Assembly (NCBI RefSeq): GCF_037914945.1
Contig: NZ_CP149789.1
Coordinates: 1-64,000 of the forward strand
Source: Haloterrigena sp. KLK7
Lineage (GTDB): Archaea > Halobacteriota > Halobacteria > Halobacteriales > Natrialbaceae
Length of the DNA: 64,000 bases
Direction: 5' to 3'
Position 1 is the first letter of the stretch. Each line of letters opens with the position of its first letter. The position numbers were made by a program, and so were the translations under genes. A model generated the notes under the pieces. It saw nothing but the letters and a program-made list of their open reading frames with translations, searched no databases and was not told the origin of the DNA. Below are positions 1 to 6,892 of the stretch, in pieces.

Positions 1-24
1 TACTGTCGACCGAACGAAAACAGC

Positions 25-375
25 GTTACAGCATGGTGAATGTTACAGATATATGTTACAGACATCAATTTCAAGAAACCTCATCATCCTGATCCAAAAC
101 CACAGGATGGCACCGAGACAGACAGCTGTTACAGATATATGTAACAGATTTCTGTATCAGAAATATATGGTAGGTGAGGGTTCCAGTTAGCTGAAACAGA
201 GATATGTAATTGAGGACCGGGACAGCTGTTGATGATAACTGTTATCGTCTACTCCGAATCAGGTGGGGTGCCAAAACCACAGGCCAATGCCGTCACAGAC
301 AACTGTTACAGACATACGAAACAGGCTATTGTAACAGAAGGGCGTGACAGATTTACGTACCAGTCAATTGAAACA
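25..375. repeat. Iteron array upstream of parA, possible centromere/operator
   Basis: At least six diverged copies of a roughly 20-base motif lie in the 400 bases before parA. The clearest is an inverted repeat, CTGTTAC-N8-GTAACAG, at 126-147. Others lie near 42-62, 190-207, 303-324, 329-337 and 344-364. Plasmid parA genes commonly carry such arrays just upstream as partition sites (parS) or autoregulatory operators. That role is inferred from position and symmetry. A replication origin is also possible, but no initiator gene is seen nearby. Confidence 0.7.
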
Positions 376-399
376 GATTTATGTGGTAGAAGACTGTAG
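232..399 (+). pseudogene. Relic duplicate of the parA 5' end
   Basis: The first 12 codons from the ATG at 232 almost repeat the start of parA at 409, including YSESGG. The copy then changes after GGG into iteron-containing sequence and stays open for 55 codons until a TAG. The preceding bases (CAGCTGTTG-ATG against GTCTGTTG-ATG) also match. I read it as a partial tandem duplication of the parA start that has absorbed iterons. It is unlikely to make a functional ATPase because nothing beyond the first half of Walker A is kept. Confidence 0.6.
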
Positions 400-408
400 C
401 GTCTGTTG

Positions 409-1401
409 ATGATAACTGCCGTCGTCTACTCCGAATCAGGCGGGACGTTCAAAACCACGACTACAGCGAACCTCGCGGTCAGTCTTGAGCGAATGGGGTT
501 CGACGTGTGCGTGATCGACCTCGATCCCCAAGAGGGTAATTTAACAAGCCTGTTCGACGTGGGCGAACACCGAAGTGATCCAGACGCCGATAACTTCGTG
601 AAACACATCCTCGAGATGCCCGACGGTGATTTCGAGGACCTCATCGAGACCTCGAGCGAGGGCGTCGACGTAATCCCGAGCCATGACATGCTCGGCGATT
701 TCACGTCAAATCTCGAGCAGAAGATTGCCTATGAAACAGGCATGAAGAATATGTCCAAAGAGGAGTTCCCGCGGTTCGAGCTGCTATACGATCTGCTATG
801 GAACGAACAGCAACTTCACAAACAGTATGACGCTGTCCTTATCGATCCGAACGCACGTGCCGAGGACCTGTTGTATAACGCCATCTACGCTATGCGGACA
901 CTCGTGGCCCCGGTCAAGCCTGCAGGGAAAGGAAACCTCAGTCTTGACGGACTCGAAGAACTCGTCACGAACATGAGCAACTATCTAGATATCGAGGTTG
1001 GCCTGTCATGTGTCGTTCCGTCCGGCGTTGGCCAGACGAACGCCCATCAGCAGTACTCCAAGCAGTTCCAAGACACTGACGAGTACGCAACGCCGGTCGC
1101 AATCCCCGCCCGAGAGAGTCTCATGGACACGATGTGGGAAGCCCGGGGATCTGCATATAAAGTGATCGAAGAACGGTGGAAGACGTTCGAGAAAGACGGC
1201 GAGATGGTCAGCGAGCCTGGACAACGCCGTATTCGCGACCGGGAGCTCGAGACCGCTCGTGACATCTACGAGCTGGCTGCGTTCATCGCAACTGAGACCT
1301 TCGACGCCGAGATCGATCCGACGCTCACGCTCGATATCGACGGCTATGACACGCGCACATTCGAGGTTTGTGACGACGCCGAACGCGAGGTGACGGCCTG
1401 A
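409..1401 (+). CDS. parA: ParA-family partition ATPase
   Basis: A 330-residue deviant-Walker ATPase that should segregate the replicon by ATP-dependent binding to nucleoid DNA. Residues 3-20 hold the P-loop region, YSESGGTFKTTTT, in which the signature lysine of bacterial KGG is a serine; as far as I recall this SESGG form is usual for haloarchaeal plasmid ParA. The strand with VIDLDPQEGN follows at about residue 36 and a switch-like VLIDPNA near 143. A TTG precedes the ATG in frame, but ATG at 409 is preferred. The stop overlaps the next ATG by one base (TGATG), so the partner gene is probably translationally coupled. Iterons upstream are the likely control or partition site. Confidence 0.9.
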   Translation: MITAVVYSESGGTFKTTTTANLAVSLERMGFDVCVIDLDPQEGNLTSLFDVGEHRSDPDADNFVKHILEMPDGDFEDLIETSSEGVDVIPSHDMLGDFTSNLEQKIAYETGMKNMSKEEFPRFELLYDLLWNEQQLHKQYDAVLIDPNARAEDLLYNAIYAMRTLVAPVKPAGKGNLSLDGLEELVTNMSNYLDIEVGLSCVVPSGVGQTNAHQQYSKQFQDTDEYATPVAIPARESLMDTMWEARGSAYKVIEERWKTFEKDGEMVSEPGQRRIRDRELETARDIYELAAFIATETFDAEIDPTLTLDIDGYDTRTFEVCDDAEREVTA

Positions 1402-1835
1402 TGCCGATGAAAAAGGGTTCAGGGAGCCTCGATTTCGGCGAAGACGGCGACGATTCGAACGATGAGTCCGATGACTCTGAACCGCGAACGGAGGACTTGA
1501 GCGAAGAGAGGTCAACCGACCAGAGCAACACAGAACAAACACCAACGCAACCAGAGAGCACTGAATCCGAACCGAAATCCGACGACGAAGCAGAATATCC
1601 GTACTTCGTCCGCCGGAGTAAGGTTGGCGACGAACGCGATGAGCGGATCGAAGTATATCTACGGACCGAGGTCAGCGACCAAGAGTCGGCGTTTCGAAGT
1701 GACCTCGCCGACGCACTCGAGACTGGCGAAGTTTCGAAAACAGACGCCCGCGAGTTCGCGTTGAAATATGCATTTGAGAATCCTGAGGGTGTCGCCGAAT
1801 TGATGCGCGAAGAAGGTCACGGGATCACAGACTAA
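1401..1835 (+). CDS. Small acidic partner of ParA (possible centromere-binding protein)
   Basis: 144 residues. Residues 5-65 are a disordered, Asp/Glu/Ser/Gln-rich stretch. The C-terminal 75 residues are ordered and start with the segment EYPYFVRRSKVGDERDERIE, followed by helical sequence. The gene overlaps parA by one base. Plasmid parA genes normally travel with a small DNA-binding adaptor, so this is the best candidate for that role. No ParB nuclease or clear ribbon-helix-helix motif is visible, so the function is inferred from position only. Confidence 0.7.
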   Translation: MPMKKGSGSLDFGEDGDDSNDESDDSEPRTEDLSEERSTDQSNTEQTPTQPESTESEPKSDDEAEYPYFVRRSKVGDERDERIEVYLRTEVSDQESAFRSDLADALETGEVSKTDAREFALKYAFENPEGVAELMREEGHGITD

Positions 1836-2063
1836 TTTCTGCATCTTGCCGCTTCCTATCTAGCGTGCCTAGCTAAAGCCGTCTTGTATCACCCTTATCA
1901 TCACCAACCCATCTCACAGACCATCCCAGTCATCATCAGAGTCACTTAGACCTCCTCTTCTTGTGCGATCCGCTCGCAGTTTTAGAGAGGTCTTGGTCTC
2001 TACAGATGCAAACCGATTACTAAAGCCTGCATCAAATCATATTTGCTTCCGGGTGATTATCGA
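1836..2063. other. Intergenic spacer
   Basis: About 230 bases between the par operon and a convergent small gene. I see no open frame with support and no repeat shared with the rest of the window. Confidence 0.5.
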
Positions 2064-2228
2064 TCATTCGATTTGCCAAATTTGGATTTCCCAATTTGGG
2101 TGATCGGCCGTCGTTTGAATTTTTAAGCTACCTTCTATCCCGACATCGTTAGCTTCTGCTTCTTCTAAGATCGTTTGGAAAGCAGAACGAAGTGATTCGA
2201 TGTCATCTACTGGTTGGATGTTTCCCAT
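2064..2228 (-). CDS. Small 54-residue protein downstream of HalOD1 gene
   Basis: An ATG-started frame of 54 codons with an even amphipathic pattern (VDDIESLRSAFQTILEEA, then KIQTTADHPNWEIQIWQIE). It lies 34 bases after the HalOD1 gene on the same strand and is probably cotranscribed. The last 15 residues look like two short strands. No family is recognised with certainty. The good start, lack of rare codons and operon position support a real gene. Confidence 0.6.
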   Translation of the reverse strand: MGNIQPVDDIESLRSAFQTILEEAEANDVGIEGSLKIQTTADHPNWEIQIWQIE

Positions 2229-2262
2229 AAATTATTCTGTAATTATTGGCTGTACTGTTGCT

Positions 2263-2541
2263 TTACGTTCCGTCTAAATTAGAGACGTGAACATAATTGG
2301 CGGTCACCGCTACGCGATAATTTGCGTAAGTAAATTCCAGATACACTTCATCTGGATCCACTTCATCACTGGAGCGGGAGTGGAATAGAGTGTTCAGGGC
2401 ATCAGGGTCAATATATTCGTAGAGCGGATCCAACTCAATCGGATCACGATTTGATGCCTCTGCAACAGCCTCGATAACTGCTTGACTGACGGGGCTATCC
2501 TCACTGCAGGTATACTCGATAGGGGAATCTATGCTTGACAT
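2263..2541 (-). CDS. HalOD1 output-domain protein
   Basis: 92 residues matching the haloarchaeal output domain HalOD1: VSQAVIEAVAEASNRDPIEL, then PLYEYIDPDALNTLF, then strands ending ANYRVAVTANYVHV. HalOD1 proteins are stand-alone or fused output modules of two-component and light-signalling systems; their biochemical activity is not settled. The length fits a single complete domain. The ATG at 2541 has an AT-rich upstream region. It heads a two-gene operon with the 54-residue protein. Confidence 0.85.
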   Translation of the reverse strand: MSSIDSPIEYTCSEDSPVSQAVIEAVAEASNRDPIELDPLYEYIDPDALNTLFHSRSSDEVDPDEVYLEFTYANYRVAVTANYVHVSNLDGT

Positions 2542-2620
2542 CTATTCCTTATTGAGCGCTCCATATGTCTAAGTCTCCACAGTCACCATCTACGTGTTTA
2601 AGTCCCCTCCCGTTTCATTA

Positions 2621-3283
2621 TCAACTATTGATATCCTCGGTGTCTGACCGGACCGTCTGTTCAATGAGAGTATCTAGTGCTCGCCGCAGCCGCCTCCCAA
2701 GCGCAGATGAGGTAACCTCAAACTCCTCAGCTAACTCTTCGAGCGTGATGCAGCGCGGTTGCTTAAAGTAGCCGCGTTCATGTGCTTCAACGAGTACATC
2801 ATACTGAGCAGGAGTTAATTCGAACCGCTCAGCCGGGTTATCAGGCTTTTCCTGATAGAGACGGTGAAGGTGAAACGGAATTCCTTCCTCTTCGCAGGCT
2901 TCACGGTACGCTTTTAGCGCCTCCAAAGTTGGGATGCGAGCACGGAAGCGGGACCTCTCATGGGTAGTTGTAATATCGAGATACACTATATCATATTCAG
3001 CCGCTTTTGGATACAAAAACTCCTGTACAGCGTCTTCGGGGTACGTCACACGATATAAACGTCGATCGTCGAGTTCAGTGAGACAGGTATACTCTTTGGT
3101 GGTGGGGTCAGCTTGAAGTGCTGATTCGAAGGTGTCGAAATCGCCACCAGAAGCCCAGAAGACGTGTTTCCCCTCCCCCATCTGCGTCATATGTATATCC
3201 TCAGTGTAAAACATCATCTCTGGGACTTCTTCGGCTTCTCTCATCAGCGGAGAAACAATGCTGAACTCAGCGATCAAGCTCAT
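2621..3283 (-). CDS. HTH_10 transcription regulator, bacterio-opsin activator (Bat) type
   Basis: 220 residues. The first about 150 match the GAF/HTH-associated N-terminal domain of Bat-like regulators. The C-terminal 60 are the HTH_10 domain: LTPAQYDVLVEAHERGYF, then ITLEELAEEFEVTSSAL and RRLRRALDTL. Proteins of this class sense an unknown input and control transcription, classically of bacterio-opsin genes. There is no PAS or receiver domain. It is transcribed away from the vapBC region. A truncated relative lies at 58.7-59.1 kb. Confidence 0.88.
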   Translation of the reverse strand: MSLIAEFSIVSPLMREAEEVPEMMFYTEDIHMTQMGEGKHVFWASGGDFDTFESALQADPTTKEYTCLTELDDRRLYRVTYPEDAVQEFLYPKAAEYDIVYLDITTTHERSRFRARIPTLEALKAYREACEEEGIPFHLHRLYQEKPDNPAERFELTPAQYDVLVEAHERGYFKQPRCITLEELAEEFEVTSSALGRRLRRALDTLIEQTVRSDTEDINS

Positions 3284-3499
3284 TTTTCACCCTTGCGTCA
3301 GAACAACAGGATATTGATAGTTTAATCACGCTAGACAAAGGGGATGACAACTTCGGACTACATCTACCCCTTTCAATAACACCTGACTGTGTCAAGACCT
3401 CACTCAACAGATGCTTTTTCGTCATGAGGATTGCTTACCGAATATCACACCAAAGGTATTGAATCCCCACGAATCCTGTTAGACTGAGCACAGAACCAT

Positions 3500-3620
3500 A
3501 ACTAAGGCACTGTTTAGTTAGAAGGGTAATATAATTAATAGGTAGGGGAGTTTGTTTGTGAGACCGCTCACAGACCCGCTCAGCGAAAGCTATGTGGCGG
3601 AGTGTATTCTACTCATCTCG
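3500..3620 (+). mobile_element. Probable IS6-family end and transposase 5' scrap
   Basis: GGCACTGTTTAGTTAG at about 3503 resembles the terminal repeat of haloarchaeal IS6-type elements. About 60 bases on, a frame reads RPLTDPLSESYVAE, similar to SLADLLSECYAAE at the start of the IS6-like transposase relic at 37.3 kb. No further transposase is recognisable. The rest of the 3284-3850 gap holds nothing I can support. Confidence 0.4.
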
Positions 3621-3850
3621 AGATTCTATCTCGAACTCGTCGTCCCTGTGCGTCGTCAGTGGTCTCTCGAGAGGTTGCGGCCGACGATGATGCTGTTCAC
3701 AATCTTGAGTCCGTCAGAACGACGCCTACAGGTGGAGTCTCGGCGACCGACGACTAACTCTTTTATTAATGTGGTCCAAGGATACGTAGACGGGAATGAG
3801 TAATACTGACCGACAGATAGTAGTATCTCGGCCAAGTAGTACAACTTAGA

Positions 3851-4156
3851 ATGTCGGGTAGTACTCGAGAGCCAGAAATTGTTCGCGTCTCTCAGAAAGG
3901 ACAGACGACGATTCCGAAGTCGTTGCGCGAGAAATACGGGATCGACACACCTGGTGAGGTGTTCATCTATGAGGAAGGTGAGCGCATTGTCGTCGAGCCT
4001 GTCCCTTCGCTTGAGGAACTGGAAGGAATCCACGCGACTGGCGACCGCAACCCGGGCGATGTGATCGAGAAAGTCCGGGAGGTAAAGCGTGAGGAACGTC
4101 AACGCGAGAAAGAGCGTGCCGACCGTCTCCGACCGAAGGATGCTGCCAACGAATGA
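3851..4156 (+). CDS. vapB: AbrB/VapB-type antitoxin
   Basis: 101 residues with the swapped-hairpin AbrB/MazE signature at 10-35: VRVSQKGQTTIPKSLREKYG. The C-terminal half is highly charged (EKVREVKREERQREKERADR) and should wrap the toxin. It overlaps the PIN toxin gene by four bases (ATGA), the normal coupling of VapBC pairs. Upstream, AGTAGTA repeats near 3815-3840 may be the autoregulatory operator. The protein neutralises the VapC ribonuclease and represses the operon by analogy with the family. Confidence 0.9.
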   Translation: MSGSTREPEIVRVSQKGQTTIPKSLREKYGIDTPGEVFIYEEGERIVVEPVPSLEELEGIHATGDRNPGDVIEKVREVKREERQREKERADRLRPKDAANE

Positions 4157-4590
4157 CCGAGAGGTATGTATTCGACACTGAGGCGATTATCGCGTATCTC
4201 TACAACGAACCGGGGAAAGATGTCATTGCGAAGTACCTCATGGACGTCCGAAACGGTGCCGCCGACGGGCTGTTGACTGAGGCGAACGCCGCCGAGGTGT
4301 TCTATCTCGTTGCCCGCTTTGAAGGTGTAGACGACAAGCCGACTACCGACTCCCTTCGGACCGCCGATCGTGACGTCCGAGCACTCGAGCGGTGGGGGCT
4401 ACAGCTTGAGTCTGCTGACTGGCGCGTAGCTGCTGAGGTGAAAGCAGACGGACAGATATCGCTAGCAGACGCTCATGCCGTCGCACTCGCCTCTGAGGCG
4501 GATGCTACTCTCGTTGCCGGCGCCGACGACGATTTCGACGAACTACCAATCGACATCGATATGATTCGGTTCCGCAACGAGGGTGTTTAG
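4153..4590 (+). CDS. vapC: PIN-domain toxin VapC
   Basis: 145 residues forming one PIN domain, a Mg2+-dependent RNase. The acidic centre is visible as D8 (YVFDTEAII), E48 (ANAAEVFYLV), D106 (ISLADAHAVALA) and D125-D126 (GADDDFDEL). Length is typical for VapC. Coupled to the antitoxin by an ATGA overlap. Targets in this family are usually tRNA or rRNA sites; the target here is unknown. The pair probably stabilises the replicon. Confidence 0.92.
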   Translation: MTERYVFDTEAIIAYLYNEPGKDVIAKYLMDVRNGAADGLLTEANAAEVFYLVARFEGVDDKPTTDSLRTADRDVRALERWGLQLESADWRVAAEVKADGQISLADAHAVALASEADATLVAGADDDFDELPIDIDMIRFRNEGV

Positions 4591-4969
4591 CTCCTCGATT
4601 CAGCTGAAAATCAGATTCACCGTTATCTGAAATCGAAAAATAACTTAAATGATTGGCTAGTAATAAAATTGATGACTGACAAACTAGTGGTCTGTCAAGT
4701 GTCGATTGATAGGCTCATCATTTAAGCAGTACCGGACGCCGAAGTTATTGTTGCCGCTGATCTCGCGGACACGAATTCGGTCTGAATCCGGGCTAACTTC
4801 TCTTGGTAGATAAGCAATCGATCATCGCGGGAGATATCGAAGAGAGCGATCTGCCTGACGTGACCCAACAGGTCGTAGTATGGACGTACGGGCAATTCGT
4901 GTTCGGATCGAATCGATCTCCGCACCGGTACGATCTGCTTCCGATGCGCTATCGAAGATACGGCTACCG
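4591..4969. other. Gene-free stretch after vapBC
   Basis: About 380 bases, AT-rich at the start (4610-4680). Several frames are open but none has a credible start or composition. The right part grades into the dispersed repeat at 4970. Confidence 0.5.
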
Positions 4970-5172
4970 ACAGCGCCACCATCCAGGATAGCGAGAAACT
5001 GCGACACGTGAACTCGGGCAGCGGGACTCCAGAGACCGCGTAACGATAGCGACAGCGCGGCTGGAGGACAACAGCGGACAGTCTCTCCCGACGAAAGTGA
5101 GGACAGTCGGCGCTGTTGGAACCCTCAACTGGTGACAGGTTTGGCACCCTCAGCGATAAGTACAGGCGAAGT
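4970..5172. repeat. Dispersed repeat, left-flank copy A
   Basis: Clear homologue of 33220-33400. Both read gaCAGCGCC-(A/G)CC-ATCCAG, share GTAACGATAGCGACAGCG and CTGTTG(A)AAccC, and end CACCCTCAGCGATAA-TACAGG. Copy A has about 22 extra bases holding an additional GGACAGTC. Both copies precede a gene that is in turn followed by the same right-flank repeat. Confidence 0.8.
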
Positions 5173-5209
5173 AATGATCGAACTCATGCTTCACAGCGAA
5201 TATTGGTGG

Positions 5210-6037
5210 TCAGCTTTCAAACGGAAGATTTCCAAGGAACTCGTCACTCTGATAATCAAGATGATCTAATCGCGGACCGAGCAGCTCACGGGTCAGGACC
5301 ACCAAGGGGTTGGTCGTTCCTTCACCAACCATTGCGATCTCCGTTCTCGTCCCATCAGCAGCTTCATCCCAGAGACCGACAACGACTTCCGCTCGATCAG
5401 CAACAATCAGCCGACTTACTTTGGGATAATTCGACTGTTCATACATCCAATCCATCTGGGGGTCCCATATCGTTGCTTCTGGAAGACGATCCCGGAAGAA
5501 ATCTCGAGCGTCTCGGCTTTTTGTTCCGGCATGGAGTTCAACTCCTCGCTTGATAGCTCTCTCCGCATAGGGGAGACACTCTTCATCAAGTAGTTCGTTG
5601 GAAGCGTAAATCAGAAACAGTTCATCTTCGGCGTTATCAGCCAACCCCCGGCAGTAGTCGTACACCTCTTCGCGCCCTTCAAGTCGTCCAACAGTGCTTT
5701 CGTCCGTTCTGTGACCCGACCGGAACTGTGAGAGCAGGTCGTCGAGTACGTCTAGATCCATCCACTCGACGTCACTTGTCAAGTAGTTCGCGCCGGTGAC
5801 GATGTTTTCATCGCGGTCGTAGTTGATTAGCCCTGCTTCGTCAAGTCGAGGAAGATGGTTGTGATGGAGAGAGATAACCGTCTGCTCGATGTTCTCGTCG
5901 TCCTCCGAAACGAGTTGTTCAGCAATCTCGGATACAGAAAGTCCGTGTGAAGTATCAGTGAGAAGAGTCAAAACCGCCCGATTAGTGGTATCTGTGAGTA
6001 GCCGAAGGAGTTCTTCGTTCTGCGAATCCATTACCAT
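5210..6037 (-). CDS. DUF7344-like winged-helix regulator with TrmB/PLD-like C-terminal domain
   Basis: 275 residues. Residues 4-75 match the haloarchaeal winged-helix family I know as DUF7344: LLRLLTDTTNRAVLTLLTD, LSVSEIAEQL, then SLHHNHLPRLDEAGLINYD. From about residue 110 there is a second globular domain with LFLIYASNELL, AIKRGVELHAGT and a strand-rich VVVGLWDEA segment. It resembles the C-terminal half of TrmB-like or phospholipase-D-like regulator domains; the ligand is unknown. The gene lies between two dispersed repeats that elsewhere flank an unrelated gene. Confidence 0.75.
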   Translation of the reverse strand: MVMDSQNEELLRLLTDTTNRAVLTLLTDTSHGLSVSEIAEQLVSEDDENIEQTVISLHHNHLPRLDEAGLINYDRDENIVTGANYLTSDVEWMDLDVLDDLLSQFRSGHRTDESTVGRLEGREEVYDYCRGLADNAEDELFLIYASNELLDEECLPYAERAIKRGVELHAGTKSRDARDFFRDRLPEATIWDPQMDWMYEQSNYPKVSRLIVADRAEVVVGLWDEAADGTRTEIAMVGEGTTNPLVVLTRELLGPRLDHLDYQSDEFLGNLPFES

Positions 6038-6149
6038 TGAATACTCCTGTTGGATAATAAAGAGAAGGTCTTAACCCACATACAATTCCTAAATATTTAT
6101 ATATTGATCATTGTTGAACTAATACTTCCCGCAACGATATTAATCGTCT

Positions 6150-6800
6150 CTCTGTAACAGCTGTTTCAGACAACATCGCGTCTGGAGAATAGGATTTCGA
6201 TAGGGCTGGACCGTCCTCTTCTGCCGAAATAGGCCAACAAAGACGCAAAGCGTCAACGCGGGGGTGCCAGCCGGTGGGACCGGCATCTTGGGTGCCGACG
6301 TGAGCGACACAGGTTAATTCACCTCGTCTTGATGCACTGCCGGGGTGCCAACCGTACCACGCACGATTAGGGTGCCAGTGTGATGAGATGGGTGGTGACC
6401 AATGTAAACAGCACGAGAGCACAGTGGGGTGCCAGCATCAACGCGCCATCTGGGTGCCACCGTGACCGCACTAGTTGGGTGCCGTCTTGTGCGAACCACT
6501 ACGGTTCCAGCAACAGCGGATCACGTGGACTCGAACTCACTCATGAACTCGACAGCAATGGGGACTGTCGATTGCGAGTTCCAGTTCAGTGAGACGCTGT
6601 TTACATTGCATCTATGAGAGACACAGCGCCGCGTCGGCCAACACGCGACAGGGGGATGTCAGTCCTGGCAGCAAGCGGATCACTGAACTCGAGCAACAAC
6701 AAGTGACTGTCCATCTTGCTTGTTCCAGAGGGTGTTAGAGAACGATCCGCAGGACGTTCTTTTTACCCAATCTGGAGCGGACTATCCGTTCACTACACAG
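6150..6800. repeat. Long dispersed repeat, right-flank copy A (GGGTGCC array)
   Basis: About 650 bases homologous to 33731-34430; a shortened copy lies at 38435-38628. It begins CTGTAACAGCTGTTTCAGAC and ends near CTATCCGTTCACTACAC. It contains seven GGGTGCC heptamers at 6262, 6290, 6343, 6370, 6427, 6452 and 6477. Their spacings are 28, 53, 27, 57, 25 and 25 bases, roughly one or two units of about 26. GACTGTC motifs follow. Frames across it are shadows of the heptamer (His-Pro repeats) rather than genes. Confidence 0.8.
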
Positions 6801-6892
6801 GCGGATGTGAGTAGAAAATGCAGAGCATGTATCTTCCGAGAACGCTGGCTGAATGAAGCTTTATCCGACCCACGTACCATACTATTGCGTGT

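Noticed and set aside
409-450. ParA judged inactive because the signature lysine of KGG is missing
   Set aside because: The SESGG form is, from memory, normal in haloarchaeal plasmid ParA proteins and the second P-loop lysine is present.
6262-6483. GGGTGCC array as a CRISPR
   Set aside because: The repeated unit is only seven bases, spacing is uneven in whole-unit steps, and there are no cas genes.
6108-6499. Minus-strand frames rich in Trp-His-Pro over the long repeat
   Set aside because: They arise from the GGGTGCC heptamer read backwards. The homologous copy at 33.8-34.1 kb does not keep the frame, and the residue composition is unlike haloarchaeal proteins.
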